Source of the DNA: Acidobacteriota bacterium
GTDB taxonomy: Bacteria > Acidobacteriota > UBA6911
DNA length: 64,000 nucleotides
Assembly (NCBI GenBank): GCA_016929335.1
Contig: JAFGIY010000213.1
Coordinates: 19,182 to 83,181 of the forward strand
Direction: 5' to 3'
Under the pieces are notes generated by a model that was not told the origin of the DNA, ran no database searches, and saw only the letters and a program-made list of their open reading frames with translations. Of the stretch, positions 7,969-16,254 are shown in pieces. The translations under genes were made by a program, and so were the position numbers. Numbering within the stretch: the first letter of the stretch is position 1; every line of letters begins with the position of its first letter.

Positions 7969-9357
7969 TTGAAAGGTAAGCCTTCTTCCTTGAACTTAGA
8001 ATCCTGGATACACAGTGTCATTAAAATCCTGTTTGCCCGAGATGCGGAATATCGGCGGTTCCTAAATACAAACAGTCTGGAGACAATCACACGCTCCGAT
8101 GTTCTTGCCTATCAGGCATACAGACTCCGACTGGCGTTACGGTACTGCCGGGAAAAGAGCGCCTTTTATCGTGATCTTTTCCGGACACTATCTCTCGAAC
8201 CGGAAGACATTTGCTCCTGCAAGGATCTGGCCATGCTTCCTTTTACGGAAGCCCATCATCTGGCAGAAGCTCCCTATCGTTTTCTGTGCACCTCTCAGGC
8301 GGAAGTTGCCAGGCTTTACACTTTCATCACTTCCGGCACGACCGGTCCGAAGAAAAAGGTATTCTGGACCCAGGGCGATTTGGAAAGAATCACCGATTTC
8401 ATGGCGGCCGGTATTGGAACGGTTGCGGACGCCGACGATGCGGTTCTGGTCATGCTGCCCGATGGAAGGCCGAACAGTCAGGCGGACCTGCTCTGCAAAG
8501 GGGTCAGAAAGCTTGGAGCCACGCCCGTTTTCGCGAATATTGATCTTGGGGCACAGGAATTGTTCAAGTTGATTGAAGAGTGGCGTTGTTCGGTCATTTT
8601 TGGATATACGCGAAATCTTTTCCGCTTATCCAAAGAACTCCAATTGCAGGGCGATTTGAGAAACAAAGGGGTAAAGGTTCTTTTTCTTGCCTCGGAATAT
8701 CTTCCTGCCGCCATGCGGCGTGAGCTGGAACATATATGGGATTGCGAAGTGCGGACTCACTATGGCCTCACCGAAATGGGGCTGGGAGTAGCCGTCGAAT
8801 GCGAAGTCTGCAATGGCTATCATTTCAACGAAGCGGATCTGCTGCTTGAAGTTGTAGATCCGCGGACCGGAGATCCGGTCCCCGAAGGAGAGGAGGGGGA
8901 GCTGGTATTTACCACACTGAACCGGGAAGCAATGCCCCTGATCCGGTACCGGACCAGCGATCTTTCGAGCATTCTCCCCGGACCTTGCCCATGCGGAGCC
9001 CTGAGCCTCCAAAGATTCGACAAAGTAAAGAAGCGACTGGAAAACCTCGTAACCCTGGCTTGTGGTGGTGAAATGTACCCCGCATTGTTTGATGATGTGC
9101 TTTATGAAATTCCCTTTCTGATGGATTACCAGGTGATTGTAACAAGCGAGGGGGGAAAGGACCGGCTGGATTTCAGGATTGAGCTGATGCCGGAGTCAGG
9201 TCCGATTGAAGATATTGAGAAAAAATTGTTATCGGCACCCATCATTGCCGAGAACGTCGCTGCAGGAATAATGTCTCCGCCCAGGATAGAGCCGGTCGAG
9301 CCCGGATCGCTTCGACTTACCAGCCGCGCGAAAAGGATGATCCTCGATCGTCGGTAG
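7969..9357 (+). CDS. PaaK-like AMP-forming CoA ligase (resembles DVU_1553 family)
   Basis: A 462-residue adenylate-forming enzyme of the phenylacetate-CoA ligase (PaaK) branch. It has the ATP-binding P-loop ITSGTTGPKKKV (about residue 120), HYGLTEMG (about 263), the YRTSDLS motif (about 326) and a short C-terminal lid domain. PCPCG at about 340 is a Cys pair seen in PaaK-type ligases. Such enzymes activate an acid as acyl-AMP and pass it to CoA. The acid is unknown; an aryl acid produced by the neighbouring hydroxylase is possible. It is the last gene of the operon, 10 bp after the radical SAM stop. The start is a TTG with no clear ribosome site; another TTG seven codons in is possible. Confidence 0.8.
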   Translation: MKGKPSSLNLESWIHSVIKILFARDAEYRRFLNTNSLETITRSDVLAYQAYRLRLALRYCREKSAFYRDLFRTLSLEPEDICSCKDLAMLPFTEAHHLAEAPYRFLCTSQAEVARLYTFITSGTTGPKKKVFWTQGDLERITDFMAAGIGTVADADDAVLVMLPDGRPNSQADLLCKGVRKLGATPVFANIDLGAQELFKLIEEWRCSVIFGYTRNLFRLSKELQLQGDLRNKGVKVLFLASEYLPAAMRRELEHIWDCEVRTHYGLTEMGLGVAVECEVCNGYHFNEADLLLEVVDPRTGDPVPEGEEGELVFTTLNREAMPLIRYRTSDLSSILPGPCPCGALSLQRFDKVKKRLENLVTLACGGEMYPALFDDVLYEIPFLMDYQVIVTSEGGKDRLDFRIELMPESGPIEDIEKKLLSAPIIAENVAAGIMSPPRIEPVEPGSLRLTSRAKRMILDRR

Positions 9358-9361
9358 TGGC

Positions 9362-9386
9362 TCTCAGAGACTCAAAACCTCTGAGA
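9362..9386. terminator. Hairpin between convergent genes
   Basis: TCTCAGAG and CTCTGAGA form an 8-bp stem around a 9-nt loop between the ligase and the methyltransferase, which converge. There is no T-run, so termination by this hairpin is uncertain. Confidence 0.35.
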
Positions 9387-9394
9387 AACATGGG

Positions 9395-10216
9395 CTAGAC
9401 CCTGCTATTCAGAGGCTTTCGCGCGCGGATGAAGGCGCTGATGAATTTCCCTTCAGTCCGACCGGAGAAAGAATCGATTCTAAAGCCTTTTCTTTCAAGG
9501 AAAGCCAGAACTTCCTGGATGCGATAAATTCGCGTAGGTTCTACCTCGATATTCTCAAATCCTGCTGCGGCAAGTTTTTGCCGATATTCATCTTCTTCCA
9601 GCGCCCCGGCCACACAACCTACCCACATCAGAATGCTTTTCCTGATTTCCGGCAAAATCTCTCCGCGGGTAACGAGATCAGAAATCGCAAAGCGTCCTCC
9701 CGGTTTCAACACCCGGAAGGTTTCACGCATGACCTTATCTTTATCACCGGAAAGGTTGATGACGCAGTTGGAAATGACCACATCGACGGATTTATCGGGC
9801 AGCGGAATATTTTCAATTTCTCCCTTTAAAAATTCAACGTTTTCGACTCCTGCCTTCTTCTGGTTTTCCCGGGCCAGATCAAGCATCTCGTCGGTCATAT
9901 CAAGTCCGTAGGCTTTTCCTCCGGGCATAACCCTTCTGGCTGAAAGCAACACATCGATGCCACCCCCGCTGCCGAGGTCCAGAACCGTTTCTCCGGGCTT
10001 CAGATCAGCCAGGGCGGTCGGATTGCCGCAACCCAATGAAGCCTGCACGGCTGTTTCGGGCAACACCCCTTTCTGTTCACTATCGTAGAGATTCGAAGTG
10101 ATCATATCTGCCGCCGCACCACAGGAGGAACCACAGCAGCTTGCGCTGCCGGCTCCGGATATTACCCGCAAAGCCGCTTTGCCGTATTGTTCTTTAACGA
10201 CTTTTTTTACGTCCAT
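9395..10216 (-). CDS. arsM: Arsenite methyltransferase-type SAM methyltransferase
   Basis: A 273-residue class I methyltransferase. The SAM site is [14 protein letters not shown] (about residue 78), followed by GLDMTDEML. The Cys residues used by ArsM to bind trivalent arsenic appear to be present: one in ISNCVINLS and one in WVGCVAGAL, plus an N-terminal Cys-rich patch (SCCGSSCG). ArsM turns arsenite into methylated, often volatile, species in the cytoplasm. No other ars gene lies nearby. It sits beside the TrsS operon, whose relatives in other bacteria carry a different methyltransferase, so a role with that system is an alternative. The start is set at the ATG with AAGGAG seven bases upstream; a TTG just before it has no spacing. 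Confidence 0.8.
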   Translation of the reverse strand: MDVKKVVKEQYGKAALRVISGAGSASCCGSSCGAAADMITSNLYDSEQKGVLPETAVQASLGCGNPTALADLKPGETVLDLGSGGGIDVLLSARRVMPGGKAYGLDMTDEMLDLARENQKKAGVENVEFLKGEIENIPLPDKSVDVVISNCVINLSGDKDKVMRETFRVLKPGGRFAISDLVTRGEILPEIRKSILMWVGCVAGALEEDEYRQKLAAAGFENIEVEPTRIYRIQEVLAFLERKGFRIDSFSGRTEGKFISAFIRARKPLNSRV

Positions 10217-10335
10217 CAAAGGCTCCTTCTTTGCATTTCACGATGAAAATCACATGCCTATTTTGTCCGCACTGAAATATTGCCATAGCCCCGGGCGTAA
10301 AACAGGATATAAGCATGAAGCATTGGCATTAGATG

Positions 10336-10364
10336 TTGACAATCAGTTGTGAAATGAATCAAAT
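10336..10364 (+). promoter_or_regulatory. Possible sigma70 promoter for the ferredoxin/oxidoreductase pair
   Basis: Exact TTGACA (10336-10341) with TCAAAT 17 bp later (four of six). About 100 nt separate it from the ATG at 10465. Two small palindromes, GAGCAATGCTC (10382-10392) and a GGGG/CCCC hairpin near 10411-10422, lie in the leader and could be regulatory. Confidence 0.4.
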
Positions 10365-10464
10365 TGTAAATATCCGTTCACGAGCAATGCTCATAGATTG
10401 AGGTTTTCATGGGGGAATCCCCTAACACGAAATTTAAATAAATACAAAGCGAAGGAGTAACTTT

Positions 10465-11277
10465 ATGCCTGGAGGCAAGAAAGCTGAAAGTGAAAAAGCT
10501 GCTGCCAAAACAAAATTCTCCAGAAGAGATTTTTTGGTCTCCAGCGGAACCGTTGTTGCCGTCGAATCATTGATTGCAACAACTCCCGCCGGCGCTGCCG
10601 TAGCAGCAACCACTTCCCCATCCCCTGCCGCGGTTAAGGAAACACCCGCGTCCAAAGGTTATCTGGTATATGACGGCAAGAAATGCGCAGGCTGTACTAC
10701 CTGCATGCTTGCTTGCTCGCTGGTCCATCATGGAGTCCAAAGTCTGTCGCTCTCGCGCATCCAGATTATGCAAGACTCCTTCGGCAAATTCCCTACAGAC
10801 GTCGTCATGGCTCCGTGCCGGCAATGTGTCACTCCTCCTTGCGTGATCAATTGCCCAACGGGCGCTTGTCATGTGGATACAGCCCACGGCAACGTCCGCA
10901 CGATTGATGCCAAGAAATGCATCGGCTGCAAGACCTGTATCAGGATGTGTCCCCAGCAGCCACATCGGACGGTATGGAATGCCGCCGAAAAGAAAGCCAT
11001 CAAGTGTGATCTGTGTACCGACACGCCTTACTGGAATGAAAAAGGCGGTATCGGCGGGAAACAAGCCTGCGTGGAATCCTGCCCGATGAAGGCCATCAAA
11101 TTCGTCGCCGAGACTCCCAATCAGGAAGAAACGGACGGCTATGATATTAATCTGCGGAACGACTACTGGCTGAATCTTGGTCTGGTGGATAACAGCACCG
11201 TAATTCCGCCCAGGATGAAGGCGATGGCTTCCGCCAAGAAGCCGGCGTTCAAGCCTCAACCGAAACCGAAAGAATAG
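10465..11277 (+). CDS. Tat-exported 4Fe-4S ferredoxin subunit (YdhY/NrfC-like)
   Basis: A 270-residue iron-sulfur protein with a Tat signal (SRRDF then a hydrophobic stretch, residues 24-45). Four cysteine groups follow: CAGCTTCMLAC, CRQCVTPPCVINC, CIGCKTCIRMC and CDLC...CVESC. These fit up to four 4Fe-4S clusters, as in the electron-transfer subunits NrfC, DmsB and YdhY. The tail is rich in Lys and Pro. It lies 14 bp before an aldehyde-oxidoreductase-family gene, the arrangement of E. coli ydhY-ydhV, so it probably takes electrons from that enzyme. Odd point: the partner has no signal of its own, so it would have to be carried across with this subunit or both stay at the inner face. GAAGGAG supports the start. 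Confidence 0.85.
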   Translation: MPGGKKAESEKAAAKTKFSRRDFLVSSGTVVAVESLIATTPAGAAVAATTSPSPAAVKETPASKGYLVYDGKKCAGCTTCMLACSLVHHGVQSLSLSRIQIMQDSFGKFPTDVVMAPCRQCVTPPCVINCPTGACHVDTAHGNVRTIDAKKCIGCKTCIRMCPQQPHRTVWNAAEKKAIKCDLCTDTPYWNEKGGIGGKQACVESCPMKAIKFVAETPNQEETDGYDINLRNDYWLNLGLVDNSTVIPPRMKAMASAKKPAFKPQPKPKE

Positions 11278-11291
11278 GGAGGGATACGAAT

Positions 11292-13391
11292 ATGACAGGC
11301 GGATACACCGGTAAGATATTGCGAGTTAATCTGACGACCAAAGAGATCAGCAAGATGGATACTGCAAAATATGAAGAATTTGGCGGCGGCCATGGAATGG
11401 GTTCGGCCATTTTCTTCGATTTGGTCGGCGACCAGCTGCCATTTGAGGCTCTTGATCCCAAAAACCTGATTATCATGATGGCGTCTCCATTCTCCGGCAC
11501 GTTCATGCCGGGCTCCGGGCGATGCGAAGTGCAGGGCCTTGGCCCCGGTCTTTACCCGATCGAATGGTTTGGCCATAGTAATTTCGGCGGACGCTTTACG
11601 GCGCAGTTGAAGTTCGCCGGCTGGGACGGCATCGTGGTTGAAGGCGCCTCCAGCGATCCTGTCTGGATCAACATAGCCGACGATCAGGTAAAGATTGAAA
11701 GCGCTCAGGGTGTTTGGGGAATGGATACCTGGGACACGCAGCAGGAAATTTCACGCCGCGTTATGCCCCAGCTGAAATATGGCGAGTGGGCGGAATTGGC
11801 GAACAATTGCTTTACCACTCAGAGCCCGGCCGTAGTTTGCTGTGGCCCGGCGGGCGAAAATAAAAGCCGTGTCGCCTGCCTGCTTCACGGCGCGGGATCG
11901 CAGGCCGCTTTGTGCGGATTTGGAGCAGTTTTTGGCTCTAAGAAGCTCAAAGCCATCAGTGCGATCGGGACCGGGACCGTTCCCATTGCCGATCCCAAGG
12001 CATTCATGGATGCGAGGCTATGGTTCCGTCAATTCCAGTGGGATGTGGACAATCCCCGCGAAGGCAGCAGGTTCTCCGGAGGAGCTTACGCCCTCATCAG
12101 CGGCTCGCCCAGCGGCGGAAATGTCAGCAACGGAAGCGTTCCCCTTGTCCCGGCTCGCGCGGCTGCGTGTGCTTCCTGCCCAAGAGGATGCCGCATGCGG
12201 CTTGCGTCCGCAGACAGCAATGAATCCGTTTGCGCCGGATCCATGTTCGCCAGAATTGGAGGCGGCGGGATGTTCGGAGGCTTCGGGGCCAAGCAAGGCG
12301 CCAGCACAATGCCCGCCATCCTCAGTGGAAAGCTGACCCGCCAGGGTAACGATCTGATGCAAAAATACGGGTTGGGCCACTGGCAATTAATGGCGACGCA
12401 GGGATACATCAACTTCCTTGAAAGACAGGGGGTTATAGGCAAAGGAAAGGAAATCGATCCCGATCTGCCGCCCGCGGGTTCTTATGCATATTACGAAGCG
12501 TTGATGAGAAAAATCTCGCTGCGCGAAGGCAAGTTCGGGGAGTTTGCGGCGGAAGCTGCGGCAAGAATGGCAGTACAGCTTGGACGATACAAGGAAGACG
12601 TGTCCAGCGGAAACCTGAGATTAACCTATTATGGAACGCAGGAGCATTACGATTCCGCCACGCAGGTGGATTGGGGATTCGGTTCCATTCTGGGAGAGCG
12701 CGATCTCATGCTGCACATGATGTCGAACTATCCGCTGCACTGGATGGCAATGTCGGGCGATCCTTACCTGGCTCCCGAAGAAGCCGCCAAGCTCTATACG
12801 GATGCCATGGAGCCATACAACGGCGATATATACATGATTGACTACGGTGAAGGCCCGACTGGAATTTATTCCGATTCCAAAGTCAAACAGGTCGCATGGG
12901 TAAAGCATTATGAGAAATTCTGGATTGGCGCCGGAGGCTTCTGCGGCTGGCGCTGGCCGATGTGCATCACCAACAATACGGCCGACAGGAGAGGACCGAC
13001 CCCCAAGGCTGAACCCAAATTCTGGAATGCCCTGACCGGCAAAAACCTCACATTCGGGGATTATATGGAGATCGGACACAAGATTTATACTCTTGACCGG
13101 TCGATCTGGGCGCTGCAGGGCAGAAATCGGGATATCGAGGTATTTCCCGACTATGTTTATGACAAGCCGAGTTCGGGAAGCGAGCAGCCGATGTTCATCG
13201 ACGGCAAGTGGACCTACTCTACGGGCCGCGGACGCAAGATTGATCGCGCCAAGTTCGAAGACTGGAAGACCCGATTCTATAAATTCGAAGGGTACAACCC
13301 GGAGAATGGATGGCCGACTCGAGAGACTCTCGAAAAGATGAATCTCAAGAAGGTGGCCGACACGCTGCAAAGCAAAGGCAAATTGGGTTAA
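11292..13391 (+). CDS. YdhV-like aldehyde ferredoxin oxidoreductase family protein (W/Mo)
   Basis: A 699-residue member of the tungsten-pterin AOR family. The opening GGYTGKILRVNLTT is the family signature. The AOR iron-sulfur motif CASCPRGC (about residues 290-300) and a later Cys (ESVCAGS) give the 4Fe-4S ligands. The C-terminal NPENGWPTRETLEKM is very like that of E. coli YdhV, the closest relative I can name. The physiological substrate of YdhV-type enzymes is not settled. It is co-transcribed with the Tat ferredoxin upstream; GGAGGG precedes the ATG. A UroD-like gene follows after a hairpin and may belong to the same pathway. Confidence 0.87.
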   Translation: MTGGYTGKILRVNLTTKEISKMDTAKYEEFGGGHGMGSAIFFDLVGDQLPFEALDPKNLIIMMASPFSGTFMPGSGRCEVQGLGPGLYPIEWFGHSNFGGRFTAQLKFAGWDGIVVEGASSDPVWINIADDQVKIESAQGVWGMDTWDTQQEISRRVMPQLKYGEWAELANNCFTTQSPAVVCCGPAGENKSRVACLLHGAGSQAALCGFGAVFGSKKLKAISAIGTGTVPIADPKAFMDARLWFRQFQWDVDNPREGSRFSGGAYALISGSPSGGNVSNGSVPLVPARAAACASCPRGCRMRLASADSNESVCAGSMFARIGGGGMFGGFGAKQGASTMPAILSGKLTRQGNDLMQKYGLGHWQLMATQGYINFLERQGVIGKGKEIDPDLPPAGSYAYYEALMRKISLREGKFGEFAAEAAARMAVQLGRYKEDVSSGNLRLTYYGTQEHYDSATQVDWGFGSILGERDLMLHMMSNYPLHWMAMSGDPYLAPEEAAKLYTDAMEPYNGDIYMIDYGEGPTGIYSDSKVKQVAWVKHYEKFWIGAGGFCGWRWPMCITNNTADRRGPTPKAEPKFWNALTGKNLTFGDYMEIGHKIYTLDRSIWALQGRNRDIEVFPDYVYDKPSSGSEQPMFIDGKWTYSTGRGRKIDRAKFEDWKTRFYKFEGYNPENGWPTRETLEKMNLKKVADTLQSKGKLG

Positions 13392-13415
13392 CTGCAAAAC
13401 AATGCCGCGAATTAA

Positions 13416-13455
13416 AGCCACGAATTACACGAATTCATCCGTGTAATTCGTGGCT
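13416..13455. repeat. Perfect 16-bp inverted repeat (intergenic hairpin)
   Basis: AGCCACGAATTACACG and its exact complement flank an 8-base loop (AATTCATC). The hairpin lies 24 bp after the oxidoreductase stop. The arms match a class of intergenic palindromes I recall from many environmental genomes. It could fold in RNA as a terminator or transcript stabiliser, but there is no clean T-run on either side. Confidence 0.7.
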
Positions 13456-13554
13456 GCCGATTTTATCGTTGAACTCCCCGCCGGAAAAACCTATAAGATG
13501 TCATCGCAACCAACATTTCTAATCAGCTAACCGGATCTATATGGGGAAACGCAT

Positions 13555-14898
13555 ATGACATCAGCCAAATCGTGGGCGGAAATGACGTGGCAGGAAAGGC
13601 GCGAGGAAAGATTCAAACAATGGCTGGCGGCGCCGGGCGTGAAGTTTGCCGGCACCGAGGCAGAAAAGCTTCATAAAGAACGAGTGACGCGATTTATCAA
13701 AGCAATAAAGATGGAAGAGCCGGATCGTGTGCCGGTGATGCTGCCTGTAGGCCATTACCCGGCTTACTACGCCGGAACGACGTTCTACAACGTAATATAC
13801 GATTACGGCGAATTGAAAAGAGCCTGGATCAAGTTCATGGATGATTTTGGAGACATGGATACCTTTATGGGTCCCGGCCTTATTCCATCGGGAAGAATTC
13901 TGGATGCTCTGGATGTCAAAATCATGAAGTGGCCGGGCCATGGCGTGGGAAAAGATGTTACGACACAGCAGATTGTCGAAGCAGAATACATGAAGGCCGA
14001 TGAGTACGACTGGCAGATTATGGACCCCACCGACTATAACCTCCGCGTAACATTGCCGCGCACGGCAGGTGTTTTCGAACCTTTCGCGAAGATGCCGCCG
14101 GTGCGCATGCTATTCGGCGCTGCAAGCTGGGTCGGCCTTCTGGCGAATCCGGAAATTCGCAAGGTCTTCCAGACCTTGATGGATTTATCGGGCGAGTTCA
14201 TGCAGCATCAGGCGGCCATCATGGAGGTAAGCCAGGTTGCTCAAAGCCGGGGATATCCCTCCTTTTTCGGTGGCGTTATGGCTCAGGCACCCTACGATTT
14301 CTTCGCCGACATGCAGCGGGGAACCCGGGGCATCATACTGGATCTGTACCGGCAGCCGGACAAGCTGTTGGAAGCAATAGATGCTCATCTTGAGTTGACA
14401 ATCAAATCAACCATCAAAAACTTCCCGATGACCAACTGCCCCGTTTGCATGATGCCACTGCATAAAGGCGATGACACTTTCATGTCGGACAAGCAGTTCG
14501 AAAAGTTCTATTGGCCTTCGCTCCGGAAGCTCTTTATGGCCATGATTGAAGAAGGGCTTGTACCTTTCCCGTTTGCCGAGGGCATATACAACAGCCGATT
14601 GAAACTGATCACCGATACACCCAAGAGCGCCGTCGTCTGGTACTTCGACAAAACCGATATGGCGCAGGCGAAGAAAACACTGGCCAAAACATCCTGCATC
14701 GTCGGCAATGTGCCGTCATCGATTGTAATGACCGGTACGGCTGCACTAGTGAAGGAAAATTGCCGCAAACTGATCGAGGACTGCGCTCCGGGCGGAGGTT
14801 ACATCCTGGCCGGCGGCGCCAGCATCGATAATGGCGACATCGCCAACCTGCGCGCTTTCATGGAAGCCGCCCGCGAATTCGGCGCCTACAAAAAATGA
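13555..14898 (+). CDS. Uroporphyrinogen-decarboxylase-family (UroD) protein, probable methyltransferase type
   Basis: A 447-residue protein whose residues about 50-440 follow the UroD/MtaA-CmuA TIM-barrel family. It has RVTRFIKAIKMEEPDRVPVM at the start, IMDPTDYN in the middle, and GGGYILAGGASI near the end, matching the family's GGYILSPGHGI-type loop. True heme-pathway UroD is shorter, so a corrinoid-linked methyl or methoxyl transferase-like role is more likely. The usual HxCG zinc motif is not evident; PVCMMPLH and PFAEGIY occupy the expected region. It lies 163 bp after the AOR-family gene on the same strand. A GGGGAAA site precedes the ATG. The substrate is unknown. Confidence 0.75.
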   Translation: MTSAKSWAEMTWQERREERFKQWLAAPGVKFAGTEAEKLHKERVTRFIKAIKMEEPDRVPVMLPVGHYPAYYAGTTFYNVIYDYGELKRAWIKFMDDFGDMDTFMGPGLIPSGRILDALDVKIMKWPGHGVGKDVTTQQIVEAEYMKADEYDWQIMDPTDYNLRVTLPRTAGVFEPFAKMPPVRMLFGAASWVGLLANPEIRKVFQTLMDLSGEFMQHQAAIMEVSQVAQSRGYPSFFGGVMAQAPYDFFADMQRGTRGIILDLYRQPDKLLEAIDAHLELTIKSTIKNFPMTNCPVCMMPLHKGDDTFMSDKQFEKFYWPSLRKLFMAMIEEGLVPFPFAEGIYNSRLKLITDTPKSAVVWYFDKTDMAQAKKTLAKTSCIVGNVPSSIVMTGTAALVKENCRKLIEDCAPGGGYILAGGASIDNGDIANLRAFMEAAREFGAYKK

Positions 14899-14913
14899 AT
14901 CCCTGGAGTCCTG

Positions 14914-14947
14914 GAGGCTTGGAGTCTTTGAGTTCGCTCCAAGCCTC
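14914..14947 (+). terminator. Stem-loop between UroD-like gene and nifS
   Basis: An 11-bp perfect stem (GAGGCTTGGAG and complement) surrounds a 12-nt loop, 16 bp past the UroD-like stop and between convergent genes. A-rich sequence and a short TTTT run follow within 20 bases, so it could terminate the plus strand. Confidence 0.55.
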
Positions 14948-15031
14948 AAAGAACAAAAAGGTGTTTTAGAACTCAGCCCGTTCGAGGACGCCGGTGAAGC
15001 CCATGATATTCTTCGGCTTGCCGGATGGGCG

Positions 15032-16246
15032 CTACTGAACCAGGTTCAGCGCTTCTGCGCGGGGAGTATTGCGCTCGTTATCCCAATAGGGAGAAAGCTT
15101 GCGAAGGTTTGCCACGATTTGCGGAAATACTTCGAGAACCTTATCGACATCCTCATCGGTATTGTACCGGCTCAGGCTGAACCGAACGGATCCGTGAACG
15201 GCCGTAAACGGTACTTTCATTGCTCTGAGAACGTGCGATGGTTCGAGAGATCCGGAAGTACATGCAGAGCCGCTTGAGGCACAAATTCCATACGCGCTCA
15301 GCTGAAACAGCATGCCCTCGCCTTCAATATAATGAAAGGAAATGTTAAGCGTATTCGGCAGGCGATTTGCGCCCTTGCCGTTGATCTGAATGGATGGAAT
15401 TTTTTCAGCCAGTTCCTTTTCCAGCCTGTCTCGCAATCGCTCAATCCGAGCCTCATCCCGCTCGCGATTTTCCATCGCAAGCGACAGCGCTCTGGCCATG
15501 CCGATAATGTAAGGGACATTTTCCGTTCCCGCGCGCCTTCCGTCTTCCTGGTGTCCTCCGAGCATAAACGGCCGGCATCGCGTTCCACGCCGGATAAAGA
15601 GTGCACCAATACCCTTGGGAGCGTGCAGTTTGTGGCCTGAGAAGGAAAGCAAATCCACATAGGGAAAACCTTGCACCAGATCGATCTGCAGCTTCCCTAC
15701 CGTTTGAGTTGCATCCGTATGGAATACGATGGATGAGTCTGTCTGCTTCGTGATGCGGGACAGCTGCTCAATCGGGAAAATTACTCCCGTTTCATTATTT
15801 GCGTGCATAATGGAAACAAGCAGCGTATTGGGAGAAAGAGCCTGAATGAACTCACCAATATCCAGATTCCCTTGCCGATCTACGCTGAGATAGGTCACCC
15901 TATAGCCGTTGCGCTCAAGTTCCCTGCAAACCTCCAAAACGGCCGGATGCTCTACGGACGTCGTGATGATATGCCGCCGGCTCGGATTCGCGTGCGCTGT
16001 TCCGATAATGGCGGTGTTATTGCTTTCAGTGGCACATCCGGTAAGCAGGATTTCTTTCGGATCCACATGTCCGAGGCAATTGGCTATAACCTTGCGCGCT
16101 TCTGCGACCGCATGCCCGGTTTGCCTTGCCGGCTCATACATGGAGCTGGGATTAAAATAATCTTCGGTAAAATACGGCTTCATTGCCTCGAAGACTTCCG
16201 GAGCAATCTGCGTGGTTGCGTTATTGTCGAGATAGATAATCTTCAT
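15032..16246 (-). CDS. nifS: Cysteine desulfurase, NifS type
   Basis: A 404-residue PLP enzyme that takes sulfur from cysteine as an enzyme persulfide. Visible are YLDNNATT at the start, the PLP-binding stretch HTDATQTVGK, the Schiff-base lysine in SFSGHKLHAPKG, and the catalytic Cys in SSGSACTSGS, the loop of class I NifS/IscS. RAGTENVP is also present. It lies 8 bp after a NifU-type scaffold gene, so the pair forms a stand-alone Fe-S assembly unit. In an organism with molybdenum hydroxylases and selenoproteins such an enzyme may also mobilise sulfur or selenium for cofactor sulfuration; that is inference. The C-terminal 20 residues extend beyond the family core. Confidence 0.92.
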   Translation of the reverse strand: MKIIYLDNNATTQIAPEVFEAMKPYFTEDYFNPSSMYEPARQTGHAVAEARKVIANCLGHVDPKEILLTGCATESNNTAIIGTAHANPSRRHIITTSVEHPAVLEVCRELERNGYRVTYLSVDRQGNLDIGEFIQALSPNTLLVSIMHANNETGVIFPIEQLSRITKQTDSSIVFHTDATQTVGKLQIDLVQGFPYVDLLSFSGHKLHAPKGIGALFIRRGTRCRPFMLGGHQEDGRRAGTENVPYIIGMARALSLAMENRERDEARIERLRDRLEKELAEKIPSIQINGKGANRLPNTLNISFHYIEGEGMLFQLSAYGICASSGSACTSGSLEPSHVLRAMKVPFTAVHGSVRFSLSRYNTDEDVDKVLEVFPQIVANLRKLSPYWDNERNTPRAEALNLVQ

Positions 16247-16254
16247 GGAAGCTC

